Of a DNA stretch of 64,000 bases, positions 8,987-15,808 are shown one piece after another. Positions within the stretch are counted from its first letter, which is position 1; every line of letters starts with the position of its first letter. The DNA comes from Vreelandella sp031769195 (GTDB taxonomy: Bacteria; Pseudomonadota; Gammaproteobacteria; Pseudomonadales; Halomonadaceae). The notes under the pieces were generated by a model. That model had not been told where the DNA came from. It worked only from the letters and a program-made list of their open reading frames with translations, and searched no databases. Position numbers and translations under genes: made by a program. The stretch lies in assembly GCF_031769195.1 (NCBI RefSeq), contig NZ_JAVHNP010000003.1:248001-312000 (forward strand). Direction: 5' to 3'.

Positions 8987-9592
8987 TTAGCTGCCTAGCT
9001 CGCTTTCCAGCGCCGACACTAATCCGTGCGGCGTTGGGGAGTAGAGCACCCGCTGTAATATCTCCCCTTCACGATTAACCAAAAACAGCGACGCGCTGTG
9101 GTCGATGGTGTACGCCATGGCAGACTCGGGCGCTTCTACCCGACGCCAAATCACCCCATAACGCTCCGCTACATCGGCGAGCTGTGCCTGACTGCCTACT
9201 AAACCGATAAATTCGTTGCCAAAGAACTGCATATATTCGCTCATCCGGGCGAGCGTATCCCGTTCTGGGTCGACCGTAATCATGACCGGCACTACCCGCG
9301 CACGCTGCTCGTCGCTTAACTGTGACAGCGCTTGGCGTTTGACGGCTTGATTCATGGGGCAAACATCGGGGCAGTAGGTATAGCCAAACGACACAACCGC
9401 GATATCGTCATCGCCCAGCTGGGTAAGCGAGAAGTCGCCCTGGGTAGAGGGCATGGCGATAGGGCCACCCTGCGGTTCGCCGCTCTCTTGGTCAGTACCT
9501 AACTGGTAAAGGCCAAACGTTGCAATGAGCACTAGCGCGCCGAGTAGCGCGAGGCCAAGCCAAAGCGGCTTGCGTTTTAGAGATGCGGCCAT
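8987..9592 (-). CDS. SCO1/SenC family thioredoxin-like copper chaperone
   Basis: This 201-aa protein has one N-terminal membrane anchor (about residues 10-28) and a thioredoxin fold facing the periplasm. The copper-binding CxxxC is in YTYCPDVCPMN and the partner His in TIDHSASLFLV, as in SCO proteins that metallate the CuA site of cytochrome c oxidase or act as thiol reductases. Its upstream neighbour on the same strand is a small anchored protein starting 4 bp away, so the two form an operon. No oxidase genes are in view. Confidence 0.88.
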   Translation of the reverse strand: MAASLKRKPLWLGLALLGALVLIATFGLYQLGTDQESGEPQGGPIAMPSTQGDFSLTQLGDDDIAVVSFGYTYCPDVCPMNQAVKRQALSQLSDEQRARVVPVMITVDPERDTLARMSEYMQFFGNEFIGLVGSQAQLADVAERYGVIWRRVEAPESAMAYTIDHSASLFLVNREGEILQRVLYSPTPHGLVSALESELGS

Positions 9593-9596
9593 GCGC

Positions 9597-10097
9597 TTAG
9601 CTCCTTGTTACATCAAAATCGAACCAGCTGCCCATCTTACCTTCGGGTGTTTCCAGAATAACCCGTGCCCGCCAAGGCATCACCTCTTGCGTGCAAACGC
9701 CAACTTGCCCCTGGCCATGAAAGTGCCCGGGGGCTGTCGCCGTGAGCGCAAAACGGTTTAATCCCATATCCATATCGCGACCCACAAAATCAACGGTAAT
9801 CTGGCTCGGGTTGACGCCCTCAACCTCCACGTCCAGCGGAAGAATCTCAAGGGCTTCGATACGGCCATCGGCATCGATGGTCAAGGTTAAGTGCCCCTTA
9901 TCGCCTAGTGCGGCCGAGCAGGGGTTGGTGTGCAGGTTGCACTCACCACTGGCAGAGAACCACATAATATCGCTATCGTCACGTAGCCAATTGGCAAACA
10001 CATACCATGTGCATGCGGCCAACGCGAGGCCCGTCACCAAGATCAGCACTTTCAGCGCTGGAAAACCCGTTACGTCGGGTTTAGGAAAATTCTTCAT
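9597..10097 (-). CDS. Membrane-anchored protein of unknown function beside SCO1
   Basis: I do not recognise a named family. The 166-aa product has a short basic N terminus, one hydrophobic segment (FPALKVLILVTGLALAACTWYVF) and a periplasmic domain rich in beta strands. That domain has three cysteines (ECNLHTNPC and GVCTQE) and ends in a strand-rich ILETPEGKMGSWFDFDV segment. The ATG at 10097 is preferred over 10220, which would overlap the divergent AEC gene and add no plausible domain. Being operonic with SCO1 (4 bp gap) suggests a role in copper or cytochrome oxidase assembly, as an inference only. Confidence 0.6.
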   Translation of the reverse strand: MKNFPKPDVTGFPALKVLILVTGLALAACTWYVFANWLRDDSDIMWFSASGECNLHTNPCSAALGDKGHLTLTIDADGRIEALEILPLDVEVEGVNPSQITVDFVGRDMDMGLNRFALTATAPGHFHGQGQVGVCTQEVMPWRARVILETPEGKMGSWFDFDVTRS

Positions 10098-10219
10098 GGC
10101 AGAATAGTCGCTACGCAGGCCATAAGGCGGGGAAATTGTTTGGGTGGTCTGCGTTTCATGGTAACAGCTATCCCGCAGATGTCGCTGTGCTGGGATGTCG
10201 CACTTAATAAGGAAGCACA

Positions 10220-11134
10220 ATGGAGAGCATTACCGGGGCGTTAGGGCCGCTGTTTTTATTGATTTTATTGGGCACCGCCATGGGGTATGGCCGCTGGCCC
10301 AGCCTCGATTTTTGGGCGCAAATGGAGCGCTTTATCTACTTTGTCCTGTTCCCCGCCATGCTGGTGGGCACGCTGGCCACCGCCGATGTGAGCCAAGTGC
10401 CGGTGGGGCGTTTAGCGCTGGCGTTGCTGGGGGCGATGGCGCTGTTTGGTCTGGTACTGTGGTACTTCAGGGCGTGGTTAAAGCTCACTCCGGCGGCCTT
10501 CACCTCGGTGTTTCAAGGCGCTGTGCGCTTTAATACGTATGTAGGCGTGGCGGGGGCGGCAGCCCTGCATGGCTCGCTGGGAGCCACCACGGCCGCGGTC
10601 GCCGTGGCGCTGATGGTGCCCGTGGTCAACGTTATGTGTGTGGCCAGCTTTGTGGCGGCGGGCACACTGGGTAGTGCAAGCCTGGGGAAAAGCGCGCTAG
10701 CGCTGGCCAAAAATCCGCTGATCTTAGCGTGCCTAGCAGGCATTGGCTTGAACCTGAGCGGGGTGGGTCTGCCCGGTTGGAGCGAAGACACGGTCACGCT
10801 ACTAGGCCGTGCGGCGCTCCCGCTGGGCCTAGTGGCGGTAGGGGTCGCGCTTAAGCCCATGGCGCTGCTGCGCATTGACCGAGGCGTTATTGCCACGAAC
10901 GCCATTAAATTACTGTGCATGCCAGCGTTAGTACTGCTGTTGGCGTGGCTGCTGGGGCTTGACCCCGTAAGCCGGGATGTCGCACTGCTGTTTGCCGCGC
11001 TGCCCACCGCAACCTCAGCATATATTCTGGCCCGCCAGTTGGGCGGCGATGCGGAATTAATGGCAGCTATTATTACCGGGCAAACGCTGCTTGCCATGTT
11101 GACGCTGCCATTGTGGCTCAAATTAGTTAGCTAA
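10220..11134 (+). CDS. AEC family transporter (auxin efflux carrier type)
   Basis: This is a 304-aa integral membrane protein with about ten hydrophobic segments, the size of bacterial AEC (PIN-like/MdcF) carriers. Family-like traits are the N-terminal FLLILLGTAMGYG region, the AGIGLNLSG motif before the second half and the C-terminal ALPTATSAYILARQLGGDAELMAAIITGQTLLA, which is highly typical. Such proteins export organic anions or serve as malonate/malate carriers; the substrate here is unknown. A GGAAG ribosome site precedes the ATG. Confidence 0.87.
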   Translation: MESITGALGPLFLLILLGTAMGYGRWPSLDFWAQMERFIYFVLFPAMLVGTLATADVSQVPVGRLALALLGAMALFGLVLWYFRAWLKLTPAAFTSVFQGAVRFNTYVGVAGAAALHGSLGATTAAVAVALMVPVVNVMCVASFVAAGTLGSASLGKSALALAKNPLILACLAGIGLNLSGVGLPGWSEDTVTLLGRAALPLGLVAVGVALKPMALLRIDRGVIATNAIKLLCMPALVLLLAWLLGLDPVSRDVALLFAALPTATSAYILARQLGGDAELMAAIITGQTLLAMLTLPLWLKLVS

Positions 11135-11167
11135 TATAAAAATAAATAAAAAGTATTCGCATTTGTG

Positions 11168-11200
11168 TTGACGAGGTAAATGAGAATGATTATATTGTGA
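11168..11200 (+). promoter_or_regulatory. Sigma-70 promoter overlapped by a Fur-box-like site
   Basis: TTGACG (11168-11173) and TATATT (11191-11196) are separated by exactly 17 bp. The spacer and -10 contain a GAGAATGATTAT stretch (from 11182) matching 10 of the first 12 positions of the Fur consensus, with a weak second half. No CDS follows; a terminator lies 130 bp downstream. Confidence 0.65.
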
Positions 11201-11202
11201 TG

Positions 11203-11336
11203 GTCAGCGTTTAATGAGTCGCTGGCAACCACGACAGCTGCTTGGCAAAGATCAGCGCCAGTTTCCTGTCATGGTTTCTCCCTCTCATTGCTAGTCACGG
11301 TCTTTTGCCGCTCCCCATGGAGCGGCTTTCTTTTTT
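11203..11336 (+). ncRNA. Predicted Fur-regulated small RNA (RyhB/PrrF-like role)
   Basis: A transcript starting about 7 bp after the -10 would run roughly 134 nt to a strong intrinsic terminator. No credible ORF with a ribosome site lies inside. The segment just before the terminator contains an unstructured pyrimidine run (TTTCTCCCTCTCATTG, about 11275-11290), complementary to ribosome-binding sites as in RyhB and PrrF. The architecture (Fur-blocked promoter, about 100-150 nt, U-tract terminator) matches iron-sparing RNAs; I see no sequence identity that I could align with RyhB itself. Promoter, length and terminator are seen; the role is inferred. Confidence 0.6.
11307..11336 (+). terminator. 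Intrinsic terminator of the predicted small RNA
   Basis: A perfect GCCGCTCC/GGAGCGGC stem with a CCAT tetraloop is followed by TTTCTTTTTT. Confidence 0.9.
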
Positions 11337-11505
11337 ATGCCTTCCTATAAAGACCACTCAGCCCTTCATGTCCTGTTGATGGGCTGCAGGGCAAACTTTT
11401 TCCCATGGGTTGTGCGTTGACGTCGATGGCCTACCTCAAAAGTGGTAGCGGCAGGCCGCATCGAGTGGTTTACGATACGTTTTCGTCACCTGAGGGGAGT
11501 CCACC

Positions 11506-12108
11506 ATGCAGCTTTATCTCAACACTTCTTCACCTTACGCCCGTGTAGTGCGGGTCTGCCTGTATGAAAAAGAGCTAATGGAGCGCACAGAGCTCTGCTG
11601 GTGCGACCCCTGGGCGGTGGATAGCGAGCTTTTAAAGATTACCCCGCTGAGTCGTATCCCGACGCTGGTGACGGAAGGCGGTGAGGTGCTGACAGAGTCG
11701 CTGCTGATAGCTCACTATCTAGATGCCTTGGGCGCAGGCGCGAAGTTACTGCCTGTGGATAGCTTGGCAGAGACGTTGGCCCTGGCAGGGCTGGGGCAGG
11801 GCTTGATGGAGGCGGCGTTTAACGTGGTGATTGGCCGCAAGCATGGTGGGCCAGAAGTAGATAAAACGCTGTTGGGAAGCCGCCGCTTAAACGCGATTGA
11901 GCGCACGCTGGTGACGCTGGAAGCGCACCCAAGCGTGCTGGCCGGTCATACCGAACGCACGCTGGGGGCGATTGTGGTCGCTGTCGCCCTGGCTTATCTC
12001 AGTTTTCGCTTACCGGCCTTTGATTGGCCGTACCGCTTTCCGCGGCTACAGGCGTGGTTTGCCAAGGTGACCGAGTGCGACAGCTTTGCGCTAACAGCGT
12101 TTGAGTAA
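11506..12108 (+). CDS. Glutathione S-transferase family protein
   Basis: This 200-aa cytosolic protein has an N-terminal thioredoxin-like domain (LYLNTSSPYARVVRVCLYEKE, with Ser at the usual nucleophile-activating position) and a glutathione-contact segment around PTLVTEGGEVLTESLLIAHYLD (cis-Pro, then E-S). An all-helical C-terminal domain follows (about 85-200). It resembles the stringent-starvation/GST YfcF-YibF group. The gene stands alone between the small RNA and the convergent trmB, 3 bp from the latter's end. The substrate is unknown. Confidence 0.85.
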   Translation: MQLYLNTSSPYARVVRVCLYEKELMERTELCWCDPWAVDSELLKITPLSRIPTLVTEGGEVLTESLLIAHYLDALGAGAKLLPVDSLAETLALAGLGQGLMEAAFNVVIGRKHGGPEVDKTLLGSRRLNAIERTLVTLEAHPSVLAGHTERTLGAIVVAVALAYLSFRLPAFDWPYRFPRLQAWFAKVTECDSFALTAFE

Positions 12109-12111
12109 GAG

Positions 12112-12864
12112 TTACCCCTCTTCCCGCGCGTAGATCAGGTCCCACACGCCGTGGCCGAGCTTTTCACCGCGGGCTTCAAACTTGGTAAGCGGGCGGAACG
12201 CTGGGCGGGGCACGTAGGGCGCGGTCTCGGCGGTGGCCGTGTTGGTGTAGCCGGGGGCGGCTTCCATCACTTCCGCCATCCACTCGGCGTAGGCTTCCCA
12301 GTCGGTGGCCATGTGGAACGTGCCGCCGGGCTTGAGGCGAGTGCGAATCAGCTCCACAAACGCAGGTTGTACGATGCGCCGCTTGTGGTGTTTCTTCTTC
12401 GGCCATGGGTCGGGGAAGAACAGCTGCAGAGTGGTCAGCGAGCCTTCGGGCAGGCACTGCTCCAGCACCGCCAGGGCGTCTTCACGGTAAACGCGCAGGT
12501 TGGTCAGGCCGCGTTTATCCACTTCATCGAGCAGTTTGCCAACGCCGGGGGCGTGCACTTCGATGCCGATAAAGTCGGTATCTGGGTGAGTTTCTGCCTG
12601 CTCAATCAGCGAGTTGCCCATACCAAAGCCAATTTCCACCACGCGGGGAGCGTGGCGGCCAAACAGGGCGTCTAAATCCTGGCGGCCATCGGCAATGGTT
12701 AGCCCCAGGCGCGGCCATACCTCTTCCAGGCCACGGCTTTGGGCTTGGGTCATGCGCCCGGCGCGAATCACATAGCTTTTAATGCCGCGGCGGTGCAGCG
12801 GCGCATCGGCACTTTCGGGGCCAGTGGTGTTGCTCTCGGGCGCGGTGTCGTTCGTATCGGTCAT
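12112..12864 (-). CDS. trmB: tRNA (guanine-N7-)-methyltransferase
   Basis: TrmB forms m7G46 in the variable loop of tRNA using S-adenosylmethionine. The protein is 250 aa with a disordered N-terminal tail and a Rossmann methyltransferase core. Visible motifs are VVEIGFGMGNSLIEQA (SAM motif I), DFIGIEVHAPGVG (motif II), LQLFFPDPWPKKKHHKRRIVQPAF (the family-diagnostic PDPWPKKRHxKRR loop) and GGTFHMATDWEAYAEWM near the C terminus. It lies 12 bp downstream of thiG on the same strand, an arrangement common in Pseudomonas-type genomes. Confidence 0.96.
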   Translation of the reverse strand: MTDTNDTAPESNTTGPESADAPLHRRGIKSYVIRAGRMTQAQSRGLEEVWPRLGLTIADGRQDLDALFGRHAPRVVEIGFGMGNSLIEQAETHPDTDFIGIEVHAPGVGKLLDEVDKRGLTNLRVYREDALAVLEQCLPEGSLTTLQLFFPDPWPKKKHHKRRIVQPAFVELIRTRLKPGGTFHMATDWEAYAEWMAEVMEAAPGYTNTATAETAPYVPRPAFRPLTKFEARGEKLGHGVWDLIYAREEG

Positions 12865-12876
12865 GGTGTCTCTGTA

Positions 12877-13671
12877 TCAGCCGTTGATTCGGCCTGCAAA
12901 AGGCGAAGAGGGGTCGGCGCTTTGGCGGCGCGGCATGCGGCCTGCCAAGAACGCATCGCGGCCAGCCTCGACGGCTAGCTTCATAGCGTTGGCCATGCGT
13001 AGCGGGTCACGGGCGTGGGCAATCGCCGTGTTGAGTAGTACGCCATCGCAGCCCAGCTCCATAGCCATGGCCGCATCGGAGGCCGTGCCAATGCCCGCAT
13101 CCACCAGCACCGGCACGCGGCTCTGCTCAACAATCAGGCGCACGTTATGCGGGTTTTGAATGCCGTGGCCCGAGCCAATCAGCGAGCCCAGCGGCATGAT
13201 GGCGCAGCAGCCCATGGCTTCCAGCTCCCGTGCCACAATCGGGTCGTCGCTGGTGTACACCATCACGTCGAAACCGTCGGCCAGCAGGGTTTCTGCGGCT
13301 TTGAGCGTCTCCACCACGTTGGGGTAGAGCGTATGGTCGTCGCCGAGTACTTCTAGTTTCACCAAGTTGTGGCCGTCCAGCAGCTCGCGGGCTAAGCGGC
13401 AGGTGCGCACGGCATCTTTGGCGTTGTAGCAGCCCGCGGTATTGGGCAGCAGGGTGTACTGCTTGGGCGAGATGACGTCGAGCAGGTTCGGCGCGTCGGC
13501 ATCTTGGCCAAGGTTGGTACGGCGCACGGCAAAGGTGACGATCTCGGCACCGCTCTGAGCAATGGCAGCACCGGTTTCGGTAAAGTCTTTGTACTTGCCG
13601 GTACCCACTAACAGGCGGGAGCGAAAATCACGTCCGGCAATGGTGAACGGTGTATCAGTCAGTTGCGTCAT
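12877..13671 (-). CDS. thiG: Thiazole synthase
   Basis: ThiG builds the thiazole phosphate ring of thiamine from deoxyxylulose phosphate, dehydroglycine and ThiS-thiocarboxylate. The protein is 264 aa, a TIM barrel. Motifs include RLLVGTGKYKDF, the Schiff-base lysine in HNLVKLEVLGD, CCAIMPLGSLIGSGHGIQNP and PVLVDAGIGTASDAAMAMELGCDGVLLNTAIAHA. The ATG at 13671 has an AAGGAA ribosome site; the frame opens at 13692 without one. thiS is upstream, trmB downstream, all on the minus strand. Confidence 0.96.
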   Translation of the reverse strand: MTQLTDTPFTIAGRDFRSRLLVGTGKYKDFTETGAAIAQSGAEIVTFAVRRTNLGQDADAPNLLDVISPKQYTLLPNTAGCYNAKDAVRTCRLARELLDGHNLVKLEVLGDDHTLYPNVVETLKAAETLLADGFDVMVYTSDDPIVARELEAMGCCAIMPLGSLIGSGHGIQNPHNVRLIVEQSRVPVLVDAGIGTASDAAMAMELGCDGVLLNTAIAHARDPLRMANAMKLAVEAGRDAFLAGRMPRRQSADPSSPFAGRING

Positions 13672-13698
13672 AGCGATTCCTTGAAAAAGCACCGGCAG

Positions 13699-13920
13699 CT
13701 AGCCGCCGCCAATGGCATGGACCACTTCAATCTGGTCGCCTGCAGCCAGCGGGGTCGCGGCCAGTTGGCTCTTGGGCACAATCTGTTCGTTGATTTCGAC
13801 AGCGATACGACGCCCGCCCAGGCCAAGCTGCTCGATCAAGTCAGCAGCGGTGAGGCCCGCGGTCATGGCGTAGGGCTCGCCGTTGAGCGTAAGCTGTATC
13901 GACTCATTGGGGGTAGACAT
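13699..13920 (-). CDS. thiS: Sulfur carrier protein ThiS
   Basis: A 73-aa ubiquitin-fold protein that ends in the required C-terminal Gly-Gly (AIGGG), where the sulfur is carried as a thiocarboxylate for ThiG. LNGEPYAMTAGLTAADLIEQLGLGGRRIAVEINEQIVPKSQ is typical. The ATG at 13920 gives the standard length; an open frame continues upstream to 14124 but codes for nothing family-like. It precedes thiG by 27 bp. No TPP riboswitch was recognised upstream. Confidence 0.94.
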   Translation of the reverse strand: MSTPNESIQLTLNGEPYAMTAGLTAADLIEQLGLGGRRIAVEINEQIVPKSQLAATPLAAGDQIEVVHAIGGG

Positions 13921-14062
13921 AAACAGTAAGCACCCTGGTGGATGAGGCAAAACGGCCTCTATTGTAGCGGTTTCACCCCGTGCAAGGTATGCAACGGGGT
14001 GAATATCTCCATGATTAACAGTGCGGCGCGTGGCCGCTAACATGAGTGAAAAGGAGTAGGGC

Positions 14063-14443
14063 GTGCAGCGAACCGACAAGCTATGGTGGTGTGTGGCCGC
14101 GCTCTCGGGCGCGGTGATGGTCATGCTGGGAGCTTATGCCGCCCACGGATTGGCGGCACGCACCAGCGCTGCGATGGTGGATATCGTGGAAACCGGCGTG
14201 CGCTACCAAGCGTGGCATACGCTGGCCATGCTGGCGGTCCTTGCGTGGCGCAGCCACCGCCCGCTCCCCGGTCAGCAGGTCGTACTCGCCTTATGGGCGT
14301 TAGGTGTGCTGGCCTTTTCTGGTTCGCTCTACCTGATGGCGCTGGCCGGTTTAAGCGTAGGTATCGTGACGCCAATCGGCGGGCTGCTACTAATGGCCGG
14401 TTGGCTGGCACTAGGCGTCACGGCGCTGCTTAGCCGCACTTAA
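14063..14443 (+). CDS. DUF423 family inner-membrane protein
   Basis: This is a 126-aa protein with four hydrophobic helices, related to YgdD. The N-terminal LSGAVMVMLGAYAAHGLAART and the pair ETGVRYQAWHTLAMLAV and FSGSLYLMALAG are the family hallmarks. The start is GTG at 14063 behind an AAGGAG ribosome site. Function is not established. It runs convergently with the glutaredoxin-MauE gene, with 6 bp between the stops. Confidence 0.88.
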   Translation: MQRTDKLWWCVAALSGAVMVMLGAYAAHGLAARTSAAMVDIVETGVRYQAWHTLAMLAVLAWRSHRPLPGQQVVLALWALGVLAFSGSLYLMALAGLSVGIVTPIGGLLLMAGWLALGVTALLSRT

Positions 14444-14449
14444 TCGACG

Positions 14450-15205
14450 TTAGCCCAGCAGCATGCGCAGCGGCATCCATAAGCCCATGCCGATCATCAC
14501 CAGGTTTTCGGTGAGCGACACAAAGCCGAGCGGTACGTTGCTGTTGCCGCCCACGCAGGCGCACTTGAGTTCGCGCTTATCGATGTACACCGCTTTGAAG
14601 ACCGATACCGCGCCCACGGTGCCGACGAACAGTGCCAGCGGCGCGGCTACCCAAATCAGCGTGCCCGCTAGCATTAACAGCCCGGCGGTGGTTTCGGCAT
14701 AGGGGTAAACGTAGCTATAGGGCACGTAGCGCTGGGCGAGCAGGTCATAGTTGAGAAACATGGTGCTGAAGCTTTCGATGTCCTGCAGCTTCTGCAGGCC
14801 CAGCAGTACCATCGCGGTTGCCACGGCAAACTCTGGCAGGCGCGCGGTGAACAGTGTGCCGTGGGCTGCCCAACTGATGGCTAGGCCGATCAGCAGCGCG
14901 GTGGCGAATATGGCTATCACCGGGCCATAAGAGGTCTCCTTGGCGCTTGGCACGCTCATACCCAAGTGTTCGCGCACTTCTTCGTAGCCGCCGATCCGTT
15001 CCCCATCGATATATACCTGCGGCGTGGTATCGACCTGTGCATGTTCCTTAAAGGCATCAACCTCTTCACGGGAGGTCAGGGTGTGGTCGTCTACCGCATA
15101 GCCTTGGCGTTTGAGTAAATCAACGGTTTTCAAACCAAACGGACACAGGTGTTCGGCAGTTTTCATCCGATACACCTGAGCGTTGGGGTGGGTCGTTGCT
15201 GCCAT
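14450..15205 (-). CDS. Glutaredoxin domain fused to a MauE/DoxX-like membrane domain
   Basis: The 251-aa product joins an N-terminal glutaredoxin (about residues 8-85; active site CPFG, then TTPQVYIDGERIGGYEEV) to four membrane helices (about 95-250) of the MauE/DoxX kind. The C-terminal part carries a second Cys pair (LKCACVGGN) facing the membrane surface. Such fusions are thought to pass reducing power to membrane or periplasmic thiols. The ATG at 15205 has a strong AAGGAGG site; the frame opens further upstream at 15343, over the DUF411 promoter. It is divergent from the DUF411 gene, with which it may form a metal-stress unit. Confidence 0.8.
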   Translation of the reverse strand: MAATTHPNAQVYRMKTAEHLCPFGLKTVDLLKRQGYAVDDHTLTSREEVDAFKEHAQVDTTPQVYIDGERIGGYEEVREHLGMSVPSAKETSYGPVIAIFATALLIGLAISWAAHGTLFTARLPEFAVATAMVLLGLQKLQDIESFSTMFLNYDLLAQRYVPYSYVYPYAETTAGLLMLAGTLIWVAAPLALFVGTVGAVSVFKAVYIDKRELKCACVGGNSNVPLGFVSLTENLVMIGMGLWMPLRMLLG

Positions 15206-15305
15206 GATCAGCCTCCTTGTCGTCTTGCGATCAACGTCCGTCTTCAAGCATAGAACCCGGTGCCGCCCATAGGTCAAATGAGAGGGGAAGGCGGTTGCCT
15301 GATCC

Positions 15306-15337
15306 TTGACCTGTGGGTAGCCCCAAGGTTGTAAGCT
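15306..15337 (+). promoter_or_regulatory. MerR-family-type promoter (CueR-like) for the DUF411 gene
   Basis: TTGACC (15306-15311) and TAAGCT (15332-15337) are 20 bp apart, the over-long spacing that MerR-family activators correct. A dyad fills the spacer: ACCTGTGGG (15309-15317), 3 bp, CCCCAAGGT (15321-15329), matching at 7 of 9 mirrored positions. The start codon of the DUF411 gene is 30 bp downstream. No MerR-family gene is in the window. Confidence 0.65.
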
Positions 15338-15367
15338 TTGCAAAAAACGCTGTCATAGGAGAGCCAT

Positions 15368-15808
15368 ATGAAACGACATGCCACAGCGCTACTGGTATCC
15401 GGTGCTTTGATGTTCGGTGCTGCCACGGCCCACGCCGCGTTGCCCGATGAGGCGACGCTGTATAAGAACCCTCAATGCGGCTGCTGCGATGAGTATGCGC
15501 GTCATCTTGAAGCGTTGGGCGTCGACGTCACCATTATTGATGATGTCGAGCTGGGTGATATTAAGCAGCAGGCGGGCGTGCCTTATGGCATGGGCTCCTG
15601 CCATACCATTGAGATCGGCAACTACTGGATTGAAGGGCACGTGCCCATGGAGGCGGTCGAGGCACTGTTCGAACAGCAGCCGGATGTCGATGGCATCGGC
15701 TTAGCCGGTATGCCCATCGGCACACCGGGCATGCCGGGGCCCCAGAGCGAGCCTTACAACGTTTACCTATTCAGCGAGCAAGATGCTCGGCCGTTTATGA
15801 CGCTGTAA
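15368..15808 (+). CDS. DUF411 periplasmic metal-binding protein
   Basis: This 146-aa protein has a signal peptide (ending near AATAHAA) and the DUF411 core YKNPQCGCCDEYARHLEALGVDV, with a CxCC cluster, followed by GVPYGMGSCHTIEIGNYWIEGHVP. The C-terminal half has several Met (MPIGTPGMPGP). These cysteines and methionines suggest Cu(I) or related metal binding; DUF411 genes are often near copper-resistance genes. A MerR-type promoter lies directly upstream, which supports metal induction. Confidence 0.85.
   Translation: MKRHATALLVSGALMFGAATAHAALPDEATLYKNPQCGCCDEYARHLEALGVDVTIIDDVELGDIKQQAGVPYGMGSCHTIEIGNYWIEGHVPMEAVEALFEQQPDVDGIGLAGMPIGTPGMPGPQSEPYNVYLFSEQDARPFMTL

Noticed and set aside
12151..12675. 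174-aa frame antisense to trmB
   Set aside because: Antisense shadow in GC-rich coding DNA; trmB itself is unmistakable.
13921..14062. TPP riboswitch before thiS
   Set aside because: The leader does not show the conserved CUGAGA and ACCUGAUCUGG-like elements of a THI box.
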